This document shows positions 1-7,870 of a DNA stretch of 64,000 nucleotides, in pieces. Below the pieces are notes generated by a model. That model was not told the DNA's origin. It searched no databases and saw only the letters and a list, made by a program, of their open reading frames with translations. This DNA is from Croceicoccus pelagius (lineage in GTDB: Bacteria > Pseudomonadota > Alphaproteobacteria > Sphingomonadales > Sphingomonadaceae): assembly GCF_001661915.1 (NCBI RefSeq), contig NZ_LYWY01000032.1, forward strand, positions 1 through 64,000, given 5' to 3'. Numbering within the stretch: the first letter of the stretch is position 1; each line of letters starts with the position of its first letter. A program made the translations under genes and the position numbers.

Positions 1-49
1 GAGGGCGTAGCCCGAGCGGGGGTCGCCAACACCCGGATTGTCATTTCTG

Positions 50-817
50 TCAGGGGTTGGGGCGTGCTTTTCGTGCCTGGCTCTGGGCCAGACGATAGCT
101 CTCGCCATTCATTTCCAGGATGCTGACGTGGTGGGTAAGCCGGTCGAGAAGCGCGCCGGTCAGGCGCTCGGAACCGAACGTTTCGGTCCATTCGTCGAAC
201 GGCAGGTTGCTGGTGATCAGCGTCGAGCCACGCTCGTAACGCTGCGAGATCAGTTCGAACAGCAGTTCCGCGCCGGTCTTTGACAGGGGAACGAACCCCA
301 GCTCGTCGATGATGAGGAGCTTGTATCCGGCCATCTGCTTTTGCAGGCGCAGCAGGCGGCGTTCGTCGCGTGCTTCCATCATTTCGCTGACCAGCGCGGA
401 CGCGGTGGTAAAACCGACTGTCAGACCCTTCTGGCAGGCCGCGAGGCCCAGGCCGATCGCGACATGGGTCTTGCCGGTTCCTGACGGGCCAAGGGCGATG
501 ACGTTCTCGCGCCGGATGATCCATTCGCAGCGCGCCAGTTCGAGCACCTGCATCTTGTTGAGCTTCGGGATGGCGGTAAAATCGAAGCTGTCGAGGCTCT
601 TGGCCGCCGGGAACCGCGCGGCCTTGATCCGGCGCTCGACCATCCGCCGTTCCCGGTCGATCAGTTCCAGTTCGACAAGCCGGGCAAGATAGCGGACATG
701 ATCCACGCCCTCTGCCGCGCATTGCCGGGCCAGCTTGTCATGCTCACGCAGGAACGTCGGCAGCTTGAGCGTCTTGAGGTGATTGGTGAGCAGCAGTTCG
801 GGAGCCGGGCTGCTCAT
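50..817 (-). CDS. istB: IS21 helper ATPase IstB
   Basis: This 255-residue protein is the AAA+ ATPase that assists IstA during IS21 transposition. It has a DnaC-like layout: an N-terminal region rich in charged helices, then a Walker A motif GPSGTGKTH near residue 110 and a Walker B segment LLIIDELGF near residue 168. Its start overlaps the istA stop (ATGA), so the two genes are translationally coupled. The reading frame is intact and the length is normal for the family. I see no frameshift, so the element may still be active. Confidence 0.95.
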   Translation of the reverse strand: MSSPAPELLLTNHLKTLKLPTFLREHDKLARQCAAEGVDHVRYLARLVELELIDRERRMVERRIKAARFPAAKSLDSFDFTAIPKLNKMQVLELARCEWIIRRENVIALGPSGTGKTHVAIGLGLAACQKGLTVGFTTASALVSEMMEARDERRLLRLQKQMAGYKLLIIDELGFVPLSKTGAELLFELISQRYERGSTLITSNLPFDEWTETFGSERLTGALLDRLTHHVSILEMNGESYRLAQSQARKARPNP

Positions 818-2322
818 GCCGCGTCCTTCGTCTCGCCCGACAACAGCCGCATGTACGAGCGCGCCGATGTCGTCTCCACCCTCGTCCTGGGCAGGTAGGG
901 ATAGATCGCCATATCCAGTCTGGGCACCCGGCGTTCAACCCGGCACAATACAAGGTGCTTCACCGCATCGAAGCCGATCGCGCCCATATCAAGGGCCTGC
1001 TTCACCGCGGCATGCAGATCGGCAAGCGTGAAGCTTTCCAGCAGGCGCAGCACCTGCACATACTCGCGCCGGCCATGCTTGCCCCCATGACGGTTCAGGC
1101 GCGCTTCCATCAGCCGGCGCAGCGTCACAAACGCCTCGGGCAGGTTCCAGCCTTGCAAGGGCGCGGCCTGATCGAGGGCATTGATCTTCTGTTCGATCAG
1201 GGGAAGGTAATGGACCGGATCGAAGGTCACGTCTTCGCGGCTATAGCTGCGGGGATGACGGGCAATGACCTCGCCCCGGCAGCCGATCACCACCTCGCCG
1301 ACATAGCCCCTGATCCATACTTCCTGGTGGCCGAAGCGTACCGGTACCGAGTAATCATTGGTCCGGTAGCGCACCAGCGCCTGCGACGAGACCTGGCCGC
1401 TGGTCTGGTCACAGGCCTCGAACGGCGATGCCGGAAGGTCCTGCATCGCCGCCAGATCGCGTTGCAGTCTCTCGCCGATCGTCTCGTTCTCGCCGCGCAG
1501 CCGATCGTTCTGCCGTTTGCGGCATTGCTCCTCGAGCCACAGGTTGAACGCCTCCCATGTCGCGAACCGGGGGATCGGGACCATGAAGTTGCGGCGGGCA
1601 TAGCCGACCAGACCTTCCACGCTGCCCTTGTCGTTCCCCTTGCCAGGGCGGCCGTAACGATCGCGGATCAGGTAGTGCGACAGAAAGGCGCTGAACAGCC
1701 TCGCGCGCCGCCGCGTGCTGTCAGGAAGGATCTTAGAGACCAGGCAGCGATCGTTGTCGTAGACGATCGAGAGCGGTACCGCGCCGAAGAACGCGAAGGC
1801 ATGAACGTGGCCGTCCATCCACGCCTCGGCAACGGCCGCCGGATAGGCCCGCACGTAGCAGGCATCGCTGTGCGGCAGATCGAGCACGAAGAAGTGCGCC
1901 TTCTGCTCCACACCGCCGATCTCAACCAGAGCCTCGCCGAAATCAGCCTGTGCGTGGCCGGGGGCGTGCGCCAACGGCACGAACATCTCCCGGCTGCGCT
2001 GAACCCGCTCCCGGATGTAATCCTTGATGATCGTGTAACCGCCGGTGAAGCCATGCTCTGCGCGAAGGCGGTCGAACACACGCTTCGCCGTATGGCGCTG
2101 CTTGCGCGGAACCGACCGGTCCCCTTCCAGCCAGCCATCGATGATCGGTATGAACGCTTCCAGCTTCGGTCGCCGCACCGGGGCGCTGCGACGGTAACCG
2201 GGCGGCACCGAATACGACAGCATCTTGCGAACCGTGTCGCGCGATATGTTGAAATGCTTCGCTGCCTCGCGCTGGCTCATCCCTTCAGAACACGCCAGAC
2301 GAACCCTCAGGTAAAGTTCCAC
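814..2322 (-). CDS. istA: IS21 transposase IstA
   Basis: This 502-residue protein is a DDE-family transposase of the IstA type. The N-terminus holds a helix-turn-helix (SQREAAKHFNISRDTVRKML) that should bind the element ends. The core has a retroviral integrase fold with Asp-containing segments (AQADFGEALVEIGG, IVYDNDRC) and the G-K-G-N-D-K-G-S-V-E segment carrying the Glu. The start codon is GTG. Full length and uninterrupted. It overlaps istB by four bases and both are read leftward, away from the resolved right end. Confidence 0.95.
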   Translation of the reverse strand: MELYLRVRLACSEGMSQREAAKHFNISRDTVRKMLSYSVPPGYRRSAPVRRPKLEAFIPIIDGWLEGDRSVPRKQRHTAKRVFDRLRAEHGFTGGYTIIKDYIRERVQRSREMFVPLAHAPGHAQADFGEALVEIGGVEQKAHFFVLDLPHSDACYVRAYPAAVAEAWMDGHVHAFAFFGAVPLSIVYDNDRCLVSKILPDSTRRRARLFSAFLSHYLIRDRYGRPGKGNDKGSVEGLVGYARRNFMVPIPRFATWEAFNLWLEEQCRKRQNDRLRGENETIGERLQRDLAAMQDLPASPFEACDQTSGQVSSQALVRYRTNDYSVPVRFGHQEVWIRGYVGEVVIGCRGEVIARHPRSYSREDVTFDPVHYLPLIEQKINALDQAAPLQGWNLPEAFVTLRRLMEARLNRHGGKHGRREYVQVLRLLESFTLADLHAAVKQALDMGAIGFDAVKHLVLCRVERRVPRLDMAIYPYLPRTRVETTSARSYMRLLSGETKDAA

Positions 2323-2369
2323 GGTGTAAATCCCTCATCCCTCCTCGCCAGCTTCGCGAAAAGGGAAAA

Positions 2370-2437
2370 GTGGACGACTTTTACGCCGCCCGCAGCAGCA
2401 CTGCGCCGCCGCTACCGTGGCCTAATTTTGCACCGCC
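2370..2437 (-). repeat. Pair of 21-bp terminal repeats of the IS21 element
   Basis: On the minus strand GGCGGTGCAAAATTAGGCCA(C) at 2437-2417 and GGCGGCGTAAAAGTCGTCCA(C) at 2390-2370 share the pattern GGCGnnGnAAAAnnnGnCCAC. They are direct repeats 47 bp apart. Multiple terminal repeats of this kind are typical IstA binding sites in IS21 elements. Confidence 0.7.
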
Positions 2438-2766
2438 GTTCTCAGCCCTGCCCCGGCCATGAAAAATAGCTCGCCGCGAACGCCGGACAGAAAGCCATCA
2501 TTGGTGATCGGTTGGTAATCTGTGCTGCCCCCAAAGAAGGTTGAACCACCATCAGTCGAAACATAACCGCGAACATAAGAGCCAGCAGTTACACCATCCA
2601 CGATGATAAGCAGTTCGTCCCGATCCTGCGAAAGAATCATATCATGCTCGTCAGTCGGGGACGACGCTGGCGTCCATGTCGTGTCGAGCGTCCAGACGCT
2701 GCTGGCAGGCGTCGGAGTAGGCGTTCCACCCCCACTTATCGGATAAGGCAAACCCGCGACAAGCAT
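2422..2766 (-). pseudogene. Phage-type protein truncated by the IS21 insertion
   Basis: The open frame from ATG at 2766 encodes about 114 residues, but the last seven (R-T-A-V-Q-N and stop TAG) come from the IS end, so the native C-terminus is lost at 2444/2445. The native part starts MLVAGLPYPISGGG, has a Thr-Pro linker and then a beta-rich stretch with repeated Asp-Gly (VSTDGGSTFFGG). I chose 2766 because this ATG overlaps the stop of the upstream gene (TGATG); an in-frame ATG at 2829 would overlap that gene by 64 bases. No specific function is recognised; a tail-fibre or tail-tip accessory role is a guess from the context. Confidence 0.6.
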
Positions 2767-3182
2767 CACAGCTTCACCAGATGCGTGGCGCAGAAGCCAG
2801 AAACGCCGCTTGCCGTCACTTTCAGCCACGCGCCTGCCTCTAGCGTTACGGGAAGCGAGGCGCTGACGAAGGTTCCCGGTGCCGCATTGGTCGATTTCTC
2901 AACGGTGATTGTGCCAGTGCCAATCTGCGCGTTGCCTTGGTCAATCGTCATCGCGCTAGTGACAGGCAAATACCAACTTGCATCGCCGGTCCAGTTCGGT
3001 GCCCATTCCTGCGTTGGCGAGCCTTCAGGCGTGTAGCTGTCCAGATAATCCCCAAAGGCATTCACCTGCATTCGGAACGTATCGAGCGAGTCCAGGAACG
3101 TCTCTGCCTTTGGCGTGAACGTGCCCGCCGCTTCCGTCCGAAGGGGGACGGGCGGGAGAGCGTCAATCTCAGGTGCGGGCAT
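2766..3182 (-). CDS. Phage-like protein of unknown function
   Basis: This 138-residue protein (MPAPEIDALPPVPLRTEAAG...) has no motif I can assign. The first half resembles the short N-terminal modules of phage tail-associated proteins (a Pro-rich start, then a helical stretch with TFLDSLDTFRMQVNAFGDYL). The second half is beta-rich with a repeated T/V pattern (IGTGTITVEKS). Its start overlaps the preceding 45-residue gene by 14 bases, and its stop overlaps the next start (TGATG), which is the tight packing expected in a phage operon. Prophage origin is inferred from the terminase fragment and integrase beside it. Confidence 0.55.
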   Translation of the reverse strand: MPAPEIDALPPVPLRTEAAGTFTPKAETFLDSLDTFRMQVNAFGDYLDSYTPEGSPTQEWAPNWTGDASWYLPVTSAMTIDQGNAQIGTGTITVEKSTNAAPGTFVSASLPVTLEAGAWLKVTASGVSGFCATHLVKL

Positions 3183-3306
3183 GTTCGTCTATCCCAAACA
3201 GCAGGCCCATAAGCTCGTCTCGCGGCGGCAAGGGCGCTAGTTTTTCAATCGGATTTTCGCGCAGGTATTTCAGCGCGGCTCGTCTTTTCTCGGCAGGGGT
3301 CATCAT
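3169..3306 (-). CDS. Small phage protein, 45 residues
   Basis: A short frame starting ATG at 3306 (MMTPAEKRRAALKYLRENP...) and ending at 3169. It begins inside the stop of the terminase fragment (ATGA) and overlaps the next gene by 14 bases, so it sits in a tightly coupled leftward phage operon. The product is highly charged and mostly helical, and ends FGIDEHART. No family recognised. The gene is supported by its coupling on both sides rather than by similarity. Confidence 0.55.
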   Translation of the reverse strand: MMTPAEKRRAALKYLRENPIEKLAPLPPRDELMGLLFGIDEHART

Positions 3307-3521
3307 GCCCTCCCGAAGAATTCGTCTGCGTCGTCCTCGTCATCAGACCAGGCTATCCGCGCTGCATCCGCCGGGGTCGCGCCCAGCTTCGACAGGGTGG
3401 GCGAATAGACTTGGAGATGGTTCACGCCATCGATCCCGCCTTCGACCTTGGCCCGCAGGATAGCAGCCAGATGCACGATGGCGCGGTGGGATGCCGCCAG
3501 CCAGGGCAGTTCGGAAACGAA
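3303..3521 (-). pseudogene. Phage small terminase subunit, C-terminal fragment
   Basis: The last 72 codons of the minus-strand frame ending at 3303 read like the C-terminal half of a phage small terminase: SELPWLAASHRAIVHLAAIL, then a segment with YSPTLSKLGATPADAARI and an acidic tail. The expected N-terminal DNA-binding half is not visible upstream. The frame there runs antisense into the integrase start, without phage-like sequence. I read this as a remnant cut when the element end was rearranged next to the integrase. The large terminase, portal and capsid genes that should follow are not here, so the prophage is defective or continues left of the window. Confidence 0.5.
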
Positions 3522-3621
3522 CTGGGCGCTCCTGAAAACTTGAAAGAGCCAATCGAGAATTGGGCAAAGGTGGAGTCTGAGGCCACCCGGAAAAAATGGA
3601 CTTCGCTGACGGACATTGCTG

Positions 3622-4761
3622 ATGGCAATTCGTAAGCGCGCCTGGACAGCCCCTGACGGCACACCAAAGCAGGCTTGGCAGGTCGATTATCGCGACCAAT
3701 CAGGCAAGCGCCGGTCAAAGCAATTCAGCCGAAAAAAGGATGCTGAGGCTTGGTTTACGCAGGCGGGCTGGGAAGTCTCGAAAGGTGTTCACACGCCTGA
3801 CAGCCAGAGCGTAACCGTGGCCGCTGCTGCCGATCTGTGGATTGCCAAGGTGGAGGCCGATGATCGCGAGCGCAGCACCGTAGACCAATACAAGAGGCTC
3901 TCCCGTCTCCATGTGAAGCCGCTAATCGGAGGCGAGAAGCTATCCCGCCTCAACCGTCCCGCTATCGAGTCTTATCGAGACGAGCTTCTAAAGACTCGCT
4001 CGCGGGCGATGGCAGCAAAGGCAATGCGCGCCCTGTCTAGCATTCTGGGCGATGCAGAGCGCCGGGGCCTCGTAGCGCAGAACGTCGCTCGCAACGTGAA
4101 GGTCACTCGCTCAGGCCGTGACAAGCCGAAGGTCGAGATACCGACCCGCAAGGAACTGAAGGCCCTTATCGATCATGCAGACGACGATCTGCGCCCGCTG
4201 GTTCTCACCGCGATATTCACTGGCCTGCGTGCTTCCGAACTTCTCGGCCTTCGCTGGCAGGACGTAGACCTGAAGGCTGCCACCCTCACCGTTGCGCAAC
4301 GCGCTGATCGATACCGCCAGCTCGGCCCACCCAAGTCAGATGCAGGTTATCGCACCCTGCCCATCCCCCCTGCCCTCGTCAGCGAATTGAAGGCATGGAA
4401 GCGGCGTTGCCCTATTGGCGCGCTGGATCTTGTCTTTCCGAACACCCAAGGCGGGGTAGCCGAATACGTCCACGTCATGCGCCGCCGCTTCAGGCCGCTA
4501 CAGGTGGCCGCAGGCGTGTGTGATGAGGTTGGGCAGGACAAGGCTGGCAAGCCGGTCCTGAAGCCCCGCTACGGCCTCCACAGTCTGCGTCACGCGGCAG
4601 CTAGTGCATGGATCAAGCAAAGGATCGATCTGAAGCGCCTGCAGACCTGGATAGGGCATTCATCGATCCAAGTCACCTTAGACACCTATGGGCACCTCAT
4701 TGCAGACATTGAAGGTGACGCCGCGTTGATAGCTGCAGCCGAAAAGGAGCTGCTCTCTTAA
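3622..4761 (+). CDS. int: Tyrosine-type phage integrase
   Basis: A site-specific recombinase of 379 residues with the complete catalytic set in the right order: Arg203 (TGLRASELLGLRW), Lys238 (GPPKSDAGYR), His320-x-x-Arg323 (HSLRH), His346 (GHSS) and Tyr356 (LDTYGH). The N-terminus has the beta-rich arm-binding domain common in phage integrases (QVDYRDQSGKRRSKQFSRKK), then a SAM-like core-binding domain. I start at ATG 3622; an in-frame TTG lies six bases upstream. The gene reads toward a 3' tRNA-Arg fragment about 340 bp downstream, its probable attachment site, so the element it moves lies to the left. Confidence 0.93.
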   Translation: MAIRKRAWTAPDGTPKQAWQVDYRDQSGKRRSKQFSRKKDAEAWFTQAGWEVSKGVHTPDSQSVTVAAAADLWIAKVEADDRERSTVDQYKRLSRLHVKPLIGGEKLSRLNRPAIESYRDELLKTRSRAMAAKAMRALSSILGDAERRGLVAQNVARNVKVTRSGRDKPKVEIPTRKELKALIDHADDDLRPLVLTAIFTGLRASELLGLRWQDVDLKAATLTVAQRADRYRQLGPPKSDAGYRTLPIPPALVSELKAWKRRCPIGALDLVFPNTQGGVAEYVHVMRRRFRPLQVAAGVCDEVGQDKAGKPVLKPRYGLHSLRHAAASAWIKQRIDLKRLQTWIGHSSIQVTLDTYGHLIADIEGDAALIAAAEKELLS

Positions 4762-4791
4762 TTCGAAGAGGGCAGGGCCATTTGTTAAGGC

Positions 4792-5034
4792 GTGAAGACT
4801 ATTCTTCCGAAAATGGAAGACCTCAGCATCTTTAGGATTCTTGTCCTGACCGCCGCCACGCTCTTCGTATTGGGCTGGGCCGTAGTCCTGTTGGATGCCT
4901 TCACCGGGTTCCGCCTAATCGAGAAAATACCGAAGCGATGGACCGGAGGATTCTCAAAAGCGTTTAATTGGTCTTTCGCTTCGGTTGGGGTCTGCCTCCT
5001 AGCTCTCGCCATCGTTCGCATCTCAGGCGTTTAG
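4792..5034 (+). CDS. Small two-helix membrane protein near the element end
   Basis: An 80-residue protein with two clear hydrophobic helices (ILVLTAATLFVLGWAVVLL near residue 16 and FASVGVCLLALAIVRI near residue 62) separated by a basic loop (EKIPKRW). It starts with GTG at 4792 preceded by AAGG; an internal ATG at 4813 is the alternative start. It lies between the integrase and the tRNA-derived attachment site, so it would be carried by the mobile element. No family recognised. Confidence 0.45.
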   Translation: MKTILPKMEDLSIFRILVLTAATLFVLGWAVVLLDAFTGFRLIEKIPKRWTGGFSKAFNWSFASVGVCLLALAIVRISGV

Positions 5035-5097
5035 CATCTATCCATGCAACACAGATGCAACATGGAACCGAAAACCCGCACAAAACCTAGCCCAGAA

Positions 5098-5147
5098 AAG
5101 GACTTCTAATCCTGAGGCCGCAGGTTCGACTCCTGCAGGGCGCGCCA
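5098..5147 (+). other. 3' half of tRNA-Arg(TCT): probable attR of the integrated element
   Basis: The sequence contains a TCT anticodon in a seven-base loop, a perfect five-pair T-arm (GCAGG-TTCGACT-CCTGC), an acceptor 3' strand AGGGCGC, a discriminator G and CCA. The 5' half (D-arm, 5' acceptor strand GCGCCCT) is absent upstream, so this is not a complete tRNA. A tRNA 3' end just outside an integrase gene is the classic signature of tRNA-targeted integration. The intact tRNA-Arg should lie at the other end of the element, left of this window. Confidence 0.75.
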
Positions 5148-5189
5148 TCATTTACCGTACCTTTAACATATCGCTTTACATCCAGCGCG

Positions 5190-6146
5190 ATGGACAAGCG
5201 ACTGGTCGGCCTGGATGCTTTGCGCGGCGTCGCTGCACTTATGGTGCTGGCGATACATTCCGGCATACCAATCGCCGGGGGCGGCCGCGCGGTCGACCTG
5301 TTCTTCGCGATTTCGGGCTTCGTCATGGCGATGTGTTATGAAGATCGCCTGCGCGGCGGCCTGAAGCCCCGTGACTTCCTGAAACGACGGTTCATGAGGC
5401 TCTGGCCGCTTTTGGCGATCAGTGTCGTGCTCGGTAGCGCTGCCGCATTCCATCAGGGCGTGCCGCTGAAAAGCATAGCCATGTCGCTGCCGACGATCCT
5501 GCTGTTCCTGCCTTCCATCCCCTATGGGGACAAGCTGTTCTTCATCAACATCCCTGCCTGGTCACTGCATTTCGAGCTGATCGCGAATGTCGTTCACGCC
5601 TTCTTTCTGCAACGCCTGCGCAATAGCCACCTGCTGGCGGTGTTTGTGATCTTGTCGGCACTGAGCATCGTGGTTGCCATCGAACAGGGCAGTATCCAGT
5701 CCGGCGCATCGACCGGCAGGTACTGGATGGCGATGCCGCACTGCCTTGCATCCTATGTTGCGGGTATCCTGGTGTTCCGCTACCGGATATCGTTCAGGAT
5801 ATCTGCGGCGATTGCCGTCGCGGCCCTTTTGCCGGTGGCAGCGTTAAGCACACTCCATCTGGCGCTTTCGGTCATGTTCGTGCTCGTATTCGCACCTTTA
5901 CTCGTTGCCGTTGCCGCAGGCGGGGATGTCTGGGGTGGTAAATGGCTGGGGGCGATTTCCTACCCACTCTACTGCGTCCATTCCTCGATGCTCACCTTCT
6001 TCGGGAAGACCTGGGGCGTGCCGGTCAGCATTGTCGTGGCCATCCTGCTTGCTTTGATCTTCGAGCCTACACTCAGGCGACGACGCACCTCGAACTCCGC
6101 ACAGGAACCGCTGACGACCAGACCACCGCTGGAAGCGACGACCTGA
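5190..6146 (+). CDS. Acyltransferase family 3 membrane protein
   Basis: A 318-residue integral membrane protein of the acyltransferase-3 family, which O-acetylates or otherwise acylates surface polysaccharides. The family opening is present (LDALRGVAALMVLAIHSG, with the conserved Arg and His in the first helix), followed by the SGF segment (FFAISGFVMA) and FLKRRFMRLWPL. About eight to nine hydrophobic helices follow, ending in a basic tail. It is on the short side for the family. It is the first chromosomal gene after the tRNA-derived element boundary and stands alone. The acceptor substrate cannot be predicted. Confidence 0.85.
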   Translation: MDKRLVGLDALRGVAALMVLAIHSGIPIAGGGRAVDLFFAISGFVMAMCYEDRLRGGLKPRDFLKRRFMRLWPLLAISVVLGSAAAFHQGVPLKSIAMSLPTILLFLPSIPYGDKLFFINIPAWSLHFELIANVVHAFFLQRLRNSHLLAVFVILSALSIVVAIEQGSIQSGASTGRYWMAMPHCLASYVAGILVFRYRISFRISAAIAVAALLPVAALSTLHLALSVMFVLVFAPLLVAVAAGGDVWGGKWLGAISYPLYCVHSSMLTFFGKTWGVPVSIVVAILLALIFEPTLRRRRTSNSAQEPLTTRPPLEATT

Positions 6147-6154
6147 CCGGTCTT

Positions 6155-6931
6155 TCATATCAGCACCGCGATCCAGCCTTCCTTCAACCAACGGGCCAGC
6201 AAGCCACCAGCGCCGGCGATCGCAGCTTTTTCGCCGGCCATCCGGACGAGTGCCTGACACATCGCGCCATACGTCGCGCCTTCGGCCATCTGCATCAGAA
6301 CTGTGAGTTCAAGCTGTCCGACAGTGACGAAGGCAGGCGTGCGGTGTTCGCGCCAGACGACGGCGCCCATCGCAGGCTCGACGGCGAGTGCTTGCCTTGC
6401 CGCAGCCACGTCCCCACCCTCGCCCAGCATCGGCCAGAGCGCGGACCATTCGCGCGATACGGTGCGCAGACGGAACCCCGGCACGAAGGAAAGGCGCATG
6501 GCGTGCCAGTCTTCATCTTTGAACCGGGCGGTGGCCCGCGCGAAATCGCCGGTGCCGAGAGGGCGCTTGTCAGCGGCCACGAACGCCTGCCCCATGGTCC
6601 ATTCGATCCACGCGCACTCGGCGACATCGGCGTCGGCGGGGAACAGGCCAGCCAGCGTAACATCGAAATCTCGCCCCGCATCGTCAATGGTCCAGCTGGA
6701 TGGCGGCACCTCGATCAGGTGATGAATCGCCGCCGCCGTGAACGCATCCTCGCCGACGAGGCGGCGCGTGCGGGGAAAGGCTTTTTCGAGCACTTCAACC
6801 AGCCGTGTGCGGTAGGCGTTTCGGTAGATTGCGAAGCCGCGCCCCTCGCGTTCGGACCAGCATCGGGGCAGCGTGGCCTCGTCAGAGCGGAGCGCTTCGA
6901 GGAACCGGTCCTGAAAGGCGGCCAGCGTCAC
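6155..6931 (-). CDS. bufC: BufC/HvfC-type DUF2063 protein
   Basis: A 258-residue protein with the DUF2063 N-terminal domain (LAAFQDRFLEAL, then FAIYRNAYRTRLVEVLEKAFP, typical of the family). In bufferin and related operons this protein works with the MNIO enzyme encoded just upstream to modify cysteines of the precursor peptide. It starts with GTG at 6931, overlapping the stop of the MNIO gene (GTGA), so translation is coupled. The protein is full length. The N-terminal domain is followed by a second, less conserved C-terminal domain (VTVGQLELTVLMQMAEG) expected to contact the precursor or enzyme. Confidence 0.85.
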   Translation of the reverse strand: MTLAAFQDRFLEALRSDEATLPRCWSEREGRGFAIYRNAYRTRLVEVLEKAFPRTRRLVGEDAFTAAAIHHLIEVPPSSWTIDDAGRDFDVTLAGLFPADADVAECAWIEWTMGQAFVAADKRPLGTGDFARATARFKDEDWHAMRLSFVPGFRLRTVSREWSALWPMLGEGGDVAAARQALAVEPAMGAVVWREHRTPAFVTVGQLELTVLMQMAEGATYGAMCQALVRMAGEKAAIAGAGGLLARWLKEGWIAVLI

Positions 6932-7763
6932 GCTGCTTTCACCCGGCAACTGCGCTCCACCACCCTGCGCGCGATATCGAGTTCTGCCAGCATTTCTGGC
7001 AGCGGCGGAATTGCATCGTCGCGCTCGATCATAAGCGCAACCGGCCCCAGCCTTGGCGCGATGTCCGACAACAGAGACCATACGCCGTCGCAAACATCGC
7101 GGTCGTGGGTGTCGATCAGGATTTCACCCGGCATGTGTCCCGCCAAGTGGACCTGGCGAACACGATCCAGCGGCAAGGGATCGAGATAGCGCGCAGGGGC
7201 GAAGTCGTGGTTGTGGGCGCTGACGAAAACGTTGTTGAGGTCGAGCAGGATGAAGCAACCGGTGCGGCGAACACCTCGGCGAAGAAGTCCCACTCGGCAA
7301 ATTCGTCCTCTGGGAAAGTCATGTAGCTCGACGGGTTTTCGAGCAGGATCGGGCGGCGCAACCTGTCCTGCGTGCGTTGGACATTGGCACAGACGACGTC
7401 CAGCGCTTCTGCCGTCATCGGCAGCGGCAGGAGATCGTGGCTGTTGTGCGCGCTCGACCGTGTCCAGCACAAGTGGTCGGAGACCCAGAGCGGCTGGACC
7501 CTGTCGACCAGCGCGGCAAGGCGGTCGAGATAGGCCGTGTTCAACCCGTGCGCCGAACCGGGCGATAGCGAAACGCCGTGCAACACGACTTCATGGCTAG
7601 TCCGGACCGCATCCAGAACGTCGAGCGGGAGGCCGCCGTCGACCATGAAATTTTCCGAGATCACTTCCACGAAATCGACCGGCACGTCGCCGTTCAGAAA
7701 ATCGCGATAGTGCGGCTGGCGCAGGCCGAGGCCGTAGCCGCAGAAAGGTTCGATGGTGGTCAT
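6928..7763 (-). pseudogene. bufB: MNIO (DUF692) bufferin-modifying enzyme with a one-base frameshift
   Basis: This should be the multinuclear non-haem iron oxidase that installs cysteine modifications (thiooxazole chemistry in characterised bufferins) on BufA precursors. The 5' frame from ATG 7763 has family segments FVEVISENF, LHGVSLSPGS, WVSDHLCW and ILLENPSSYM, then loses homology after FFAEVFAA. The homology resumes in another frame with TGCFILLDLNNVFVSAHNHD and HLAGHMPGE. Adding one base near 7258-7268 gives a continuous 278-residue protein, a normal length, ending in the GTGA overlap with bufC. All expected metal-ligand segments are then present. Either a recent inactivating deletion or a base-calling error. 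Confidence 0.85.
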
Positions 7764-7789
7764 GGGACTTGCGCCTCCAGAATAGAAAC

Positions 7790-7831
7790 GAAGCGGCCCG
7801 GCGGATGGGGGACGGGAGACCGGGCCGCTTC
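7790..7831 (-). terminator. Strong intercistronic hairpin between bufA2 and bufB
   Basis: GAAGCGGCCCGG and CCGGGCCGCTTC form a perfect 12-bp stem around an 18-base loop. In the direction of transcription it follows the bufA2 stop and is followed by GTTTCTATTC, a weak U tract. It probably acts as a leaky terminator or 3'-end stabiliser that lets the precursor peptide be made in excess over the modifying enzyme. Confidence 0.6.
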
Positions 7832-7870
7832 GGGACGGTGGATCAGCGGCTGGGGATCAGCCTTTGGGAA

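Larger units (their letters stand above)
1..2444 (-). mobile_element. IS21-family insertion sequence, right end resolved, left end at or beyond the window edge
   Basis: The element carries the two-gene istA/istB arrangement of IS21. Its right terminus can be placed at 2444: reading inward on the minus strand the end begins TGAGAACGGCGGTGC, and it interrupts a phage gene that continues to the right. No matching inverted terminus is recognisable in bases 1-49 left of the istB stop, so the left end is either very diverged or outside the window. Two 21-bp repeats lie just inside the right end, as is usual for IS21 transposase binding sites. Confidence 0.85.

Noticed and set aside
3411-3635. Plus-strand 74-residue frame ahead of the integrase
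   Set aside because: It is antisense to the small terminase fragment and overlaps the integrase start; no independent support.
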